Shown piece after piece: positions 35,741-45,766 of a stretch of DNA of 64,000 bases; position 1 is the first letter of the stretch; every line of letters begins with the position of its first letter. The notes beneath the pieces are model-generated. The model worked only from the letters and a program-made list of their open reading frames with translations, searched no databases and was not told where the DNA came from. The stretch is from Halomonas dongshanensis (GTDB lineage: Bacteria; Pseudomonadota; Gammaproteobacteria; Pseudomonadales; Halomonadaceae), in NCBI RefSeq assembly GCF_024790395.1, contig NZ_JAJISC010000001.1, positions 248,001 to 312,000 on the forward strand, given 5' to 3'. The translations under genes were made by a program, and so were the position numbers.

Positions 35741-36555
35741 ATCTTTTTCCTCACCCAGCCGCTGATGCCCTCACTGAGCAGGATGACGGCGATAATGATC
35801 AGTAAAATCGCGAAGGCGAAATCGTAGTCGTAGCGTCCAAAGGCGTTCATCAAGGTACTACCGATCCCCCCGGCGCCGACGATGCCGACGACGGCGGATG
35901 CGCGAAGATTACTGTCCAGTTGATACATCGATAGCCCGACCTGACGCGGCAGAATCTGCGGAAAGACGGCATAGAAAAGCGTTGCCAGATAGCCCGCTCC
36001 CGAGGCGCGCATGGCCTCCACCTGACCCCAGTCGATCTCCTCTATCTCTTCGGCTAACAGCTTGCCGACGAAGCCGATGGAATAAAGGGTCAGCGTCAGA
36101 ATGCCCGCCAGGGGGCCGAAGCCGACCGCCGCGACGAAGAGAATCGCCACGATGACGGGATGGAAGCTACGCGACACGATGATGATGGCGCGCCCTAACA
36201 GATAGATGGGCATGGGGGCGATGTTGCGTGCGGCCATGACGGCAAACGGAATCGACAGCGCTACCCCCAGCAGCGTCGCCAGTATGGCGATCTGAAAGCT
36301 CTCCTTGAAACCGGTAAGAAGTAGCCCGAAACGTTCGAAGCTGGGTGGAAAACCGCCGCTGAAGATGCGCGCCGCGCGCGGCAGCCCTTCGGCGATACGC
36401 GTCCAGTTGAAGGGCAGCGAGCCAAAGGCCCAGATGAGATAAGCCACCACGGCCACGATGATGCCGTAGCGCACCAGCGGATTGGCAATGAACGGTGGCT
36501 TGCGCCAAGTGCGCGGCGCGTGTTCGCCGCGCGCACTGCGATCAGGCGAGGCCAT
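35734..36555 (-). CDS. phnE: Phosphonate/phosphite ABC transporter permease 1
   Basis: A 273-residue permease paralogous to its downstream partner: LAEEIEEIDWGQVEAMRASGAG for the ATPase-contact loop and RASAVVGIVGAGGIG near the end. The ATG at 36555 is chosen because GGGGGAG lies seven bases upstream; it overlaps the end of phnC by 14 bases. Confidence 0.9.
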   Translation of the reverse strand: MASPDRSARGEHAPRTWRKPPFIANPLVRYGIIVAVVAYLIWAFGSLPFNWTRIAEGLPRAARIFSGGFPPSFERFGLLLTGFKESFQIAILATLLGVALSIPFAVMAARNIAPMPIYLLGRAIIIVSRSFHPVIVAILFVAAVGFGPLAGILTLTLYSIGFVGKLLAEEIEEIDWGQVEAMRASGAGYLATLFYAVFPQILPRQVGLSMYQLDSNLRASAVVGIVGAGGIGSTLMNAFGRYDYDFAFAILLIIIAVILLSEGISGWVRKKIW

Positions 36556-37345
36556 GAGCATGCTCCCCCGCTGCTGGCGGCTGCCCGGTAACGGACTCGT
36601 CGGGCGTTTCGATACCGCCGTAGATGGCGTCCAGCGCATCATGATTGAAGTCGGCTGGGGCGCCATCGAAGATCAAGGTGCCATGGCGAAGCCCAACGAT
36701 GCGCTCGGTGTAGGTTTTGGCCTGCGCGACGTTGTGAATGTTGATCAAAACCGGCAGGGACAGCTCGGAGGCAAGGCTTTGCAGCAGCATCATGATCTGT
36801 TCGGAGGTGCGCGGGTCGAGCGAGGCGGTAGGCTCGTCGGCCAACAGAACATCGGGCTCCTGCATCAGTGCGCGTACCACGCCCACCCGTTGGCGTTCGC
36901 CACCGGAAAGCTGGTCGGCGCGCTTGTTGGCATAGTGAGCAATACCGACGCGCTCCATCAGAGAGAAAGCGCGTTCGATATCGGCCTGGGGGTAGCGCCG
37001 GGTGATCGCCTGATAGAGATTGACGTAGCCAAGGCGGCCCGCCAATACGTTCTCCATTACGGTCAACCTATCGAGCAGGTTGAAGCCCTGAAACACCATG
37101 CCGATTTTACGGCGCGCTTGGCGCAGAGCTGTCCCTTTGAGGTGAACGAGCTCGGTGCCGTTGAGCGTGATCGAGCCCGAGGTAGGCTCTTCCAACCGAT
37201 TGATGCAGCGTAGCAAGGTGCTTTTACCCGCGCCCGAAGCGCCTACGATCGAGACAACGCTATTGCCCTCCACCTTGAGATCCAATCCCTTGAGTACCGC
37301 TTCGTTCTGGCCATAGCGTTTGACCAGTTGGGTAATTTCCAGCAT
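36542..37345 (-). CDS. phnC: Phosphonate/phosphite ABC transporter ATPase
   Basis: A 267-residue ABC ATPase. Walker A is GASGAGKSTLL, signature LSGGERQRVGVVRAL, Walker B VLLADEPTASLD, and the H-loop lies in LPVLINIHNVAQAKTYTERI. It powers the two PhnE permeases. AAGGAT precedes the ATG. Confidence 0.93.
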   Translation of the reverse strand: MLEITQLVKRYGQNEAVLKGLDLKVEGNSVVSIVGASGAGKSTLLRCINRLEEPTSGSITLNGTELVHLKGTALRQARRKIGMVFQGFNLLDRLTVMENVLAGRLGYVNLYQAITRRYPQADIERAFSLMERVGIAHYANKRADQLSGGERQRVGVVRALMQEPDVLLADEPTASLDPRTSEQIMMLLQSLASELSLPVLINIHNVAQAKTYTERIVGLRHGTLIFDGAPADFNHDALDAIYGGIETPDESVTGQPPAAGEHAHGLA

Positions 37346-37399
37346 GGCGTCTTATCCTTCGCAGAAGTCGATGGGCGCCGTGGCGTGGCGCCCGATTCA

Positions 37400-38383
37400 T
37401 CACTCCAGGTTTTCGCGGGTGTAAGTCACACCGTTGGCTGCCTGAATGGTGCGAATGACTTGCCAGTTATCCTGGTAATTGATCGGGATGAACTTCTCGA
37501 CGCCCTCGAACTCCTCGCCGAGCTCGGTGCCACGGAAATCGAAGGTGAAAAACGCCTCTTCGATCTTCTCGACGAGATCGGGGTGTAGGTTGTAGGCGTA
37601 GTTGTAGCTGGTGGTGGGGAAACGGTCGGATTCATAGATCACGCGCACGTCGTCTTCATCATAGAGGCCGCGCGCGGCCATGCGCTCGACGACTTCGGAA
37701 GCCACCGGTGCGGCGTCGTAGTCGCGGGCGACCACGCCGAGCATCGATTGGTCGTGGCTACCGGAATACACCACTTCGTAATCTTCGTCGGGTACGATAC
37801 CGAGCTCAGGCAACAGCGCTCTGGGCGCGAGGTTACCCGAGTTGGAGGTGGGCGAGGTGTGCGCCACGCGCTTGCCTTTGAGGTCTTCCAGCTCGTGAAT
37901 ATTGGAATCTGCGTGGGTGAAGATCTGCAGCGTATAACCGAACTGGCCATCGTCGGAGCCCATCAGCGCAAAAGGCACCGCGCCCGCGAGGTTGACCGCA
38001 AAAGGCGTGGGGCCGGTCGAGAACCCAGCGATATGCAGCCGTCCGCTGCGCATGGCCTCGACCTGGGCAGCGTTGGACTGTACCGCGAAGAAGCGCACGT
38101 CGCGCCCGGTCACCTCGGAAAGGTGATCGATGAAGGGCTGCCAGATGTCGGAGTAGATCGCGGGATCCTCCACTGGCGTGTAGGCGAAGATCAGCGTATC
38201 GGGGTTGGCCCACTGCGACTCGTCGGCGGGCCGGTCGGCGACCATGTCGCCGTTTTCATCGCAAAACATCTCGTCCAAATCACCGCGTTCGCAGTCGGCG
38301 TTTGCCGTCAGCGAGAACAGTAGCGGTAAGGTACAGGCAGTCAGCAGCGCGAGCGGGCGCTTAGGTAGCAGCTTGATCATCAT
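37400..38383 (-). CDS. phnD: Phosphate/phosphite/phosphonate binding protein
   Basis: A 327-residue periplasmic binding protein. A signal peptide (MIKLLPKRPLALLTACTLPLLF) ends near ANAD. Then comes a short Asp-rich insert (CERGDLDEMFCDENGD) seen in marine members, and the PhnD core: FAYTPVEDPAIY, STGPTPFAVNLAGAVP, HTSPTSNSGNLAPRAL. No C-P lyase or phosphite dehydrogenase gene is nearby, so the true ligand is not known. Start 38383 or the next codon. Confidence 0.9.
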   Translation of the reverse strand: MMIKLLPKRPLALLTACTLPLLFSLTANADCERGDLDEMFCDENGDMVADRPADESQWANPDTLIFAYTPVEDPAIYSDIWQPFIDHLSEVTGRDVRFFAVQSNAAQVEAMRSGRLHIAGFSTGPTPFAVNLAGAVPFALMGSDDGQFGYTLQIFTHADSNIHELEDLKGKRVAHTSPTSNSGNLAPRALLPELGIVPDEDYEVVYSGSHDQSMLGVVARDYDAAPVASEVVERMAARGLYDEDDVRVIYESDRFPTTSYNYAYNLHPDLVEKIEEAFFTFDFRGTELGEEFEGVEKFIPINYQDNWQVIRTIQAANGVTYTRENLE

Positions 38384-38502
38384 TGTGAACCTCGTGGGCG
38401 TTTGTTTTTATGGCACTAGTGTATTGGTCGTGGCAGGAAAGATAGTCGGCAAATGTTCTCTTTTTCTTTATACGGCGCTTATGAGGGCGCTAAGCGTTTC
38501 GA

Positions 38503-38514
38503 AAATGTACATTT
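38503..38514. promoter_or_regulatory. Palindrome in the phnD/phosphatase spacer
   Basis: AAATGTACATTT is a perfect 12-bp palindrome in the AT-rich 192-base divergent spacer. It may be an operator. No convincing PHO box was seen. Confidence 0.35.
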
Positions 38515-38575
38515 GACGTCGAATATGTTTATTTCTGAAAACCAATAAGATCAATCTAGAGTTTGTGACAATCCT

Positions 38576-39177
38576 ATGTCAAACCCTTTACCCCCCATCT
38601 TCGACCATTGGCGCAACCGCTACCTACTGATGCGTCACGGCCATAGTGAAGCCAATCGGCAAGGACTGATCGTCAGTGCCCCTGAAAAGGGCGTGAGCGC
38701 GTATGGTCTTTCCGCGCAGGGCGAGCGCCAGTTGGCCGAGTGCGTTACGCAGTGGCGCTGGCCGCTGCCAACGCGGGTGGTGCATTCGGATTTTTTACGT
38801 ACTACCCAGACAGCGCAGCGCGTGGCCGATGCCTTTGGGCTCGAGATGACGGCGGATGTGCGCCTGCGCGAGCGTCACTTTGGTGAGCTCGACGGTGAAG
38901 CGGACCGCTATTACCCAGAGGTGTGGGCGCAAGACGCTCTTAGTGGGGAGCACTGCTATCGTCAGGTAGAGGCGCTTTCGAGCGTAGCGGCGCGCCTAGA
39001 GGCGGTCATTGCCGAGTGGGAGGCGGCGGTCGCCAATGAAACGCTGCTGATCGTCAGCCACGGCGATCCGCTGCAGATTTTGCTTACGGCGCTTTCAGGC
39101 AGGCCGCTCACCGAACACCGCGAGCAGCCTGCGCTGGCGCCGGCCAGTATTACCCTGATCGGCGCGCGTGCCATGGC

Positions 39178-39181
<4 letters not shown>
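38576..39181 (+). CDS. Histidine phosphatase family protein
   Basis: A 201-residue phosphoglycerate-mutase-like phosphatase. The catalytic motif [11 protein letters not shown] carries the phospho-accepting His, and [12 protein letters not shown] the second His. Members act on many phosphate esters; the substrate is unknown. Divergent from phnD, and its last 4 bases overlap aapP tail to tail. Confidence 0.88.
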
Positions 39182-39939
<758 letters not shown>

Positions 39940-39969
39940 AAGGTTATCCTTGAAATCGGGTAAGCGGCG

Positions 39970-41070
39970 TTAACGCTTGTGGCCGGTATTGAGACGGCGT
40001 TCGAGGTACTGGCTGTAGCGCGACATGCTGAAACAGAAGATCCAGAACATCAGCGCGGCGAAGGTGTAGCCTTCGAGCGAGTAGCCAAGCCAGCGCGAAT
40101 CGGCCAGCGCCGCCTGAACGATGCCGAGCAGGTCGAAAAGCCCGATGATCATGACCAGGGTGGTGTCTTTGAACAGCGAGATGAAGGTGTTGACGATACC
40201 GGGGATCATCATCTTCAACGCCTGAGGCAGAACGATCAGACCCATGCGCTTCCAGTAGGTCATGCCGAGTGCGGCAGCGGCCTCCTCCTGGCCCTTGGGG
40301 ATTGCCTGCAAACCGCCGCGAATCACCTCGGCCATATAGGCGCTCTGGAAGAGCGTCAAGCCGATCAGCGCGCGGACAAGGCGGTCCACGGTAATACCCG
40401 AGGGCAGAAACAGCGGCAGCATGACCGAGGCCATGAATAGCACGGTGATCAAGGGTACGCCGCGCCAGAACTCGATGAAAAGCACGCAGAAGCTCTTGAC
40501 GATGGGCATGTTGGAGCGCCGCCCCAGCGCCAAGACCACGCCGATGGGCAGTGCGCAGACCATACCGACGGTGGCGAGCAGCAGGGTCAGCATCAGCCCA
40601 CCCCAGCGGTGCGTGGGCACGCGGGGCAGATCGAAATGGCCGCCGTGGAGCAACACATAAGCGATCACCGGAAACGCCACGAGGGCGAACAGGGCCACCC
40701 AGCGCTTGAGCGGCAGGCGCGGAATGGCAAGCCAGGCGATTAGCGCAAAGAACAGCACGAAGACGATGTTGGCCCGCCAGATCTCGCTGCGCGGGTAGAG
40801 GCCGTAGATGAACTGGGTGAAACGCGCCTTGATGAAGACCCAGCAGGCGCCCTCGGCGGTGCAGTCCTCTCGCGTGCTGCCCAGCCAGTTGGCATCGATG
40901 ATGGCCCACTTCACCGTCGGTACGATCAGCAAATAGAGCAGATAGAGCGCCAGCAGCGTGAGTACCGTATTGACCGGGCCGCTGAACAAGTTGGTGCGTA
41001 ACCACGCCACGGGGCCGAGGGTATGGCGCGGCGCCGGACGCTGGGGAATCATCTCGTTGTGGTGAATCAT
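39970..41070 (-). CDS. aapM: General L-amino-acid ABC transporter permease M
   Basis: A 366-residue permease, longer than simple HisM-type ones as is usual for AapM. It has N-terminal extra segments, then the permease core with ALPIGVVLALGRRSNMPIV, EFWRGVPLITVLFMA and the ATPase-contact loop GLQAIPKGQEEAAAALGM. GAGGAT lies upstream of the ATG. Confidence 0.92.
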   Translation of the reverse strand: MIHHNEMIPQRPAPRHTLGPVAWLRTNLFSGPVNTVLTLLALYLLYLLIVPTVKWAIIDANWLGSTREDCTAEGACWVFIKARFTQFIYGLYPRSEIWRANIVFVLFFALIAWLAIPRLPLKRWVALFALVAFPVIAYVLLHGGHFDLPRVPTHRWGGLMLTLLLATVGMVCALPIGVVLALGRRSNMPIVKSFCVLFIEFWRGVPLITVLFMASVMLPLFLPSGITVDRLVRALIGLTLFQSAYMAEVIRGGLQAIPKGQEEAAAALGMTYWKRMGLIVLPQALKMMIPGIVNTFISLFKDTTLVMIIGLFDLLGIVQAALADSRWLGYSLEGYTFAALMFWIFCFSMSRYSQYLERRLNTGHKR

Positions 41071-41088
41071 GCAAGCATCCTCGTCGGC

Positions 41089-42279
41089 CTAGCGTTCGAC
41101 CAGCGCCACACGGGCGTTGAACCAGTTCATGAACATCGATACCAACAAGCTGATACTCAGATACACCGCCATGGTCATGGCGATCACCTCGATCGCTTGT
41201 CCGGTTTGATTCAGCGTGGTACCGGCAAACACCGAAACCAGATCGGGATAGCCGATGGCCGTGGCAAGCGATGAGTTCTTGATCAGGTTGAGGTACTGGC
41301 TAGTCAGCGGCGGGATGATCACCCTCAGTGCTTGGGGAATCACCACTAGGCGCAGCACCAGGTTGCGCGGCAGGCTCAATGCCTGCGCTGCTTCGGTCTG
41401 GCCGTGAGAGATCGCCTGGATGCCCGAACGCACGATCTCGGCGATGAAGGCGGCGGTATAGATGGTCAGCGCCAGCCACAGGGCAAGAAATTCGGGGATT
41501 ACCGTCACCCCGCCGCGGAAGTTGAAACCGCGAAGCTCGGGCACGTCCCAGGTGATGGGCACGCCGGTGGCGACGATGACCACAAGCGGTAAACCGATGA
41601 TCAGCGCAAGCGTCAGCCACACGACCGGCAGGCGTTTGCCCGTGGCATCGAGTCGGCGCCGGTTCCAGAGGATCAGCGCAACGCTTGCGATGACGCTGAC
41701 GACGAGGCTCAGCGGCACCAGGCCAAAGCCAGATTCGAACAGTGGCTCGGGCAGGTAGAGCCCGCGCACGTTCAAGAACATCACCTCACCAAAGGAGAAG
41801 CTATCGCGGGCGCTTGGAAGGGTGCGCAGTACGGCGAAGTACCAGAAGAAAATCTGCAACAGTAGCGGGATGTTACGAAAGGTCTCGATATAGCCAGAGG
41901 CCAAGCGAGCGATCAGCCAGTTGGGCGAGAGCCGAGCGATTCCGATGATGAAGCCGACTAGCGTCGCCGCCACGACCCCAAGGCCACCGACCAGCAGGGT
42001 ATTGAGCAGCCCGACCAAAAAGGTGCGCCCATAAGTGCTCTGGGAGGAGTAGTCGATCAAGCTTTGGACGATGCCGAACCCGGCGGTGTTGTCGAGAAAG
42101 CCGAAACCCGTGGTGATACCGCGAGCGGAAAGGTTGGCCTGAACGTTGCCGACGATGTAGAGCAAGAAGGCGATGACGGCCGTGATCAGCAGAAACTGAA
42201 AAATGAGCGCGCGTTTGGCGCGGTCGCGCCAGAACGGCGGCTTGTGGCCGACGGGGCGAGCGTTGGGTCTTACCGACAT
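41089..42279 (-). CDS. aapQ: General L-amino-acid ABC transporter permease Q
   Basis: A 396-residue permease. The ATG at 42279 (MSVRPNARP) follows GGAGACG; a longer in-frame extension to 42417 is not supported and would run into aapJ. The core shows ARLSPNWLIARLASGYIE, FRNIPLLLQIFFWYFAVL and GIQAISHGQTEAAQALSL. Pairs with AapM. Confidence 0.92.
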   Translation of the reverse strand: MSVRPNARPVGHKPPFWRDRAKRALIFQFLLITAVIAFLLYIVGNVQANLSARGITTGFGFLDNTAGFGIVQSLIDYSSQSTYGRTFLVGLLNTLLVGGLGVVAATLVGFIIGIARLSPNWLIARLASGYIETFRNIPLLLQIFFWYFAVLRTLPSARDSFSFGEVMFLNVRGLYLPEPLFESGFGLVPLSLVVSVIASVALILWNRRRLDATGKRLPVVWLTLALIIGLPLVVIVATGVPITWDVPELRGFNFRGGVTVIPEFLALWLALTIYTAAFIAEIVRSGIQAISHGQTEAAQALSLPRNLVLRLVVIPQALRVIIPPLTSQYLNLIKNSSLATAIGYPDLVSVFAGTTLNQTGQAIEVIAMTMAVYLSISLLVSMFMNWFNARVALVER

Positions 42280-42374
42280 GGGAGGCGTCTCCGCGATATG
42301 CAGGGGCAATCGAAGGGCCCGCCCATGGTGTACGCTTATACGTACCTCCGAGGCGGGCCGGTCAAACGAGACGC

Positions 42375-43415
42375 TTAGCGAATCGGCGGTGCGTACTGGA
42401 AGCCGCCCTGGTTCCACAGCGCGTTGGCGCCGCGTTCGATCTCAAGCGGTGAGCCCATGCCGACGTTACGCTCGAAGCTTTCAGCGTAGTTGCCCACTTG
42501 GCTTACGATGTTGTAGGCCCAATCGGCTTCGAGACCCATGCCCTCGCCATAGTTGCCGTCTTGGCCCAGCAGGCGGGCGATGTCGGGGTTTTCGGATTCG
42601 AGCATGTCGTCGACGTTCTCACTGGTAACCCCGTACTCTTCGGCGTTGAGCATGGCGAACAGCGACCACTTGACGATGTTGAACCACATGTCGTCGCCCT
42701 GGCGTACCACCGGGCCCAGCGGCTCTTTGGAGATGATGTCGGGCAGGATGACCGCGCCTTCGGGGTCGTCGAGCTGGATGCGTAGCGCCGCAAGCTGCGA
42801 AGTATCCGACGTCAGCACGTCGCAGCGTCCGGCCTGGAAGCCACCCACGGTCTGCTCGGAGGTGTCGAAAACGATGGGGTCGAATTCCATGTCGTTGGCG
42901 CGGAAGTAGTCGGCCACGTTGAGCTCGGTCGTGGTGCCTGACTGGATACAGATGGCGGCGCCATCGAGCTCGGAGGCGTTGGATAGCCCAAGATCGCGGC
43001 TGACCATGAAGCCGATGCCGTCGTAGAAATTGACCCCGGCGAAGTTAAGCCCCAGCGTGGTGTCGCGCGTAGTGGTCCAGGTGGTGTTGCGCGAAAGCAC
43101 GTCGACCTCGCCGGACTGCAGCGCAGTGAAGCGCTCGACGGCGTTCAGCGAAATGTAGTTGACGGCGTCGGCGTCACCGAGCACGGCGGCGGCGATTGCC
43201 CGGCACACGTCCACGTCCAGACCCTGCCAGTTGCCGTCGCCATCCGGCGCGGAAAAGCCGGGCAGGCCGTCGCTGACGCCACACTGTACCGCGCCGCGGT
43301 CGATGGTTTCTTGTAGCGTATCGGCGCTGGCCGCCGCCGCACCGAAGGTAGCAACGCCGAGTAGTGACATGGCGCCTGCAGAGGTCATCAATACCCGTTT
43401 TTTCTTATTCAGCAT
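42375..43415 (-). CDS. aapJ: General L-amino-acid binding protein 1
   Basis: A 346-residue periplasmic binding protein: signal peptide ending near ASAD, then DRGAVQCGVSDGLPGFSAPDG, QGLDVDVCRAIAAAVLGDAD, and the C-terminal LWNQGGFQYAPPIR typical of AapJ. First gene of aapJQMP. A close paralogue lies directly upstream at 43726-44736, probably expressed separately because a hairpin stands between. Confidence 0.93.
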   Translation of the reverse strand: MLNKKKRVLMTSAGAMSLLGVATFGAAAASADTLQETIDRGAVQCGVSDGLPGFSAPDGDGNWQGLDVDVCRAIAAAVLGDADAVNYISLNAVERFTALQSGEVDVLSRNTTWTTTRDTTLGLNFAGVNFYDGIGFMVSRDLGLSNASELDGAAICIQSGTTTELNVADYFRANDMEFDPIVFDTSEQTVGGFQAGRCDVLTSDTSQLAALRIQLDDPEGAVILPDIISKEPLGPVVRQGDDMWFNIVKWSLFAMLNAEEYGVTSENVDDMLESENPDIARLLGQDGNYGEGMGLEADWAYNIVSQVGNYAESFERNVGMGSPLEIERGANALWNQGGFQYAPPIR

Positions 43416-43601
43416 GTAAGTCCCCTTCCTCGAGATGGTGCTATCTCGTAATTAGAGCTGTGTAATTGTGCGTTATGACGCGTTTTCGGCATGCAAAGCA
43501 TGACCCTTAACGCTAGCAAGGAAGATGCCAGAAAAACCGCAGCGCGAGGTCGGTGCATTTTCAACGCAGTTCCACGCACGTTTCTACCAAAGTGCAGCGG
43601 C

Positions 43602-43638
43602 AAAACGGTGCGCCAGCCGCTAGCGGGCGCGCCGTTTT
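43602..43638 (-). terminator. Hairpin between the two aapJ-like genes
   Basis: AAAACGGTGCGCC (43602-43614) pairs with GGCGCGCCGTTTT (43626-43638), 13 bp with one wobble. It lies downstream of the extra binding-protein gene and likely stops most transcripts before aapJ. The 310-base spacer 43416-43725 holds this and no gene. Confidence 0.7.
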
Positions 43639-43725
43639 GGTGCGTGATCGACATGACGAATGTCGAGGGATGCGCTCGATGACGCCGTCGGCAAGATAGC
43701 GAGGCACCTCATCGAGCGTATGAAC

Positions 43726-44736
43726 TTATCGAATGGGCGGGGCGTACTGAATGCCGCCATCCTTCCACAGCGCGTTCAGGCCGCGGGAAATGTTGAACGG
43801 CGATGCCTCACCCACCGTGCGGGCATAGATCTCGGCGTAGTTGCCTACTTGGCTGACGATGGCGTAGGCCCAGTCGGCCGCAAGGCCCATGCCCTCGCCA
43901 TAGTTGCCGTCTTGGCCCAGCAGGCGGGCGATGTCGGGGTTTTCGGATGCGAGCATTTCATCGACATTCTCACTGGTAACGCCGTACTCCTCGGCGTTGA
44001 GCATGGCGAAAAGTGACCACTTGACGATGTTAAACCACTGGTCGTCGCCCTGGCGCACCGCCGGACCCAGCGGCTCTTTGGAGATGATCTCGGGCAGTAC
44101 CACCGCCATATTGGGGTCGGCCAGCTGAATACGCTGGGCGTAGAGCTGCGAGGCATCGGTGCTGAGCACGTCGCAGCGGCCCGCCTCGAAGCCGACGATC
44201 GACTGCTCGGGTGAATCGAACACCACGGCGGTGAACTCCATGCCTTGGGTGCGGAAGTAGTCCGCGAGGTTGAGTTCGCTGGTAGTGCCCGACTGGGTAC
44301 AGATCGCCGCGCCGTCGAGCTCCTGGGCGCTCTGTACGCCTAGATCGCTCGCCACCATGAAGGCCTGGCCGTCGTAGTAGCTCACGCCGGTGAAGTTGAG
44401 GCCCATGGTGGTATCGCGCTGCGAGGTCCAGGTGGTGGTGCGGGCAAGCAAATCGACTTCACCCGACTGGAGCGCGGCGAAGCGCTCGACCGAGTCCAGG
44501 GGGACGAAGTCCACCTTGGTGGCATCGCCGAACACGGCAGCGGCCACGGCGCGGCAGATCTCGGTATCGAGCCCTTGGTAGGTATCGTCGTCGTCCAGCG
44601 CCGAGAAGCCCGGCTGGGCGGCGTTGACACCGCAGCGCAGGCTATCCCGCGCCTGTACGGTTTCCAGCGTGCTTGCCAGGGCAAGCGATGGCGCCATTAG
44701 CAAAAGAGAAGCACCCAACCAGCGAACGTTATTCAT
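43726..44736 (-). CDS. General L-amino-acid binding protein 2 (extra AapJ paralogue)
   Basis: A 336-residue binding protein with a signal peptide ending near ALAS. It shares long stretches with the AapJ downstream: ISKEPLGPVVRQGDD-type sequence, FNIVKWSLFAMLNAEEYGVTSENVD, PDIARLLGQDGNYGEGMGL and the APPIR end. The ATG at 44736 follows AAGGAA. It is a tandem duplicate that could widen the ligand range of the AapQMP permease. Confidence 0.9.
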   Translation of the reverse strand: MNNVRWLGASLLLMAPSLALASTLETVQARDSLRCGVNAAQPGFSALDDDDTYQGLDTEICRAVAAAVFGDATKVDFVPLDSVERFAALQSGEVDLLARTTTWTSQRDTTMGLNFTGVSYYDGQAFMVASDLGVQSAQELDGAAICTQSGTTSELNLADYFRTQGMEFTAVVFDSPEQSIVGFEAGRCDVLSTDASQLYAQRIQLADPNMAVVLPEIISKEPLGPAVRQGDDQWFNIVKWSLFAMLNAEEYGVTSENVDEMLASENPDIARLLGQDGNYGEGMGLAADWAYAIVSQVGNYAEIYARTVGEASPFNISRGLNALWKDGGIQYAPPIR

Positions 44737-44796
44737 TTGTTGTTCCTTAACGTGGCGGTACGAAAGAGCGGTACGAAAACAGCGCAGGATGAAACG

Positions 44797-44823
44797 CAAA
44801 AGGCCGAGCAGTGCCCGGCCTTC
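44797..44823 (-). terminator. Terminator of the hemE-speE transcript
   Basis: On the minus strand AAGGCCG and CGGCCTT form a 7-bp stem with a 9-base loop followed by TT, about 80 bases past the speE stop. Confidence 0.65.
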
Positions 44824-44902
44824 GACTATGCGCCATTTGTTCTCTAGGCGTCATTTATTATCTAAACGCTTTTTTATCCGCTGGCCTATTTATTCGTTTG
44901 GC

Positions 44903-45766
44903 CTACTCAGCGAACGCTTGGCGCATAAACGGCGGCAGCGCCAGGGCGCCACGGTGGACTTCAGCCGTGTAGTACTGAAGCGGCATTTGAGTGGCGGTGG
45001 CGGCCTCTTCACGAAAACGCTCGACGCTTACGCCCTTACCGGCCAGCGTCACGCTCCACCAGCCAGAGGGGTAGACCGGCTGCGGGAAGGGCAGAGTAGC
45101 GACGCTTTCGAAGCCCGCCTTTTTCATATCGCCGCGCAGTTCGCGAATGATCGAGTCGCTGTGGTAAAGCGGTGACTCGCTCTGCTGCACCATGATGCCG
45201 CCCGGCTTGAGAATGCGGTGGCAGCGCTTCAAGAAGTCGGTCTTGAACAACCCTTCGGCAGGCCCTACCGGGTCGGTGGAATCGATGATCAAGACATCGA
45301 TGCTGTCGTCTTCGGCCTCGTCGACCCACTTCACGCCATCGGCGAACAGAAGCTCCGCACGCGGATCGTGGTTGGATTCGACCAGGCTCGGGAAGAAGCG
45401 CTCGGCGGCCTTGGTGACTTCTTCGTCGATGTCGATCTGGGTCACTTTCTCTACGCCCTCGTGGCGCAGCACTTCCTTGAGCGTACCGCAGTCACCGCCG
45501 CCGATGATCACTACGCGCTTGGGGTCGGCGTGGGTAAAGAGCACCGGGTGGGCGATCATCTCGTGGTAGAGGAAGTTGTCGCGGTCGGTGAGCATGACGC
45601 AGCCGTCGAGCACCATCAGGTTGCCGTAGGTTTCGGTGGCGTAAACTTCCAGGTGCTGGTACTCACTCTGCACATCCAGCAGCTTTTCAGAGACTTTCAG
45701 CGAGAAGGCGCTGCCGTGGCTGTCAAAGACTTCGGTAAACCACTGGTCGTCGCGTAATTCGCTCAT
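44903..45766 (-). CDS. speE: Spermidine synthase
   Basis: A 287-residue aminopropyltransferase making spermidine from putrescine and decarboxylated SAM. Motifs are YHEMIAHPVLFTH, VIIGGGDCGTLKEVLRH, IDIDEEV, and IIDSTDPVGPAEGLF; GGGD.G and D.TDP carry substrate-binding Asp residues. The ATG (45766) shares one base with the hemE stop and follows CAGGAG, so it is coupled to hemE. Confidence 0.94.
   Translation of the reverse strand: MSELRDDQWFTEVFDSHGSAFSLKVSEKLLDVQSEYQHLEVYATETYGNLMVLDGCVMLTDRDNFLYHEMIAHPVLFTHADPKRVVIIGGGDCGTLKEVLRHEGVEKVTQIDIDEEVTKAAERFFPSLVESNHDPRAELLFADGVKWVDEAEDDSIDVLIIDSTDPVGPAEGLFKTDFLKRCHRILKPGGIMVQQSESPLYHSDSIIRELRGDMKKAGFESVATLPFPQPVYPSGWWSVTLAGKGVSVERFREEAATATQMPLQYYTAEVHRGALALPPFMRQAFAE

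Noticed and set aside
38384..38575. PHO box controlling phnDCEE
   Set aside because: No pair of 7-base direct repeats like the PHO consensus; only an unrelated 12-bp palindrome.
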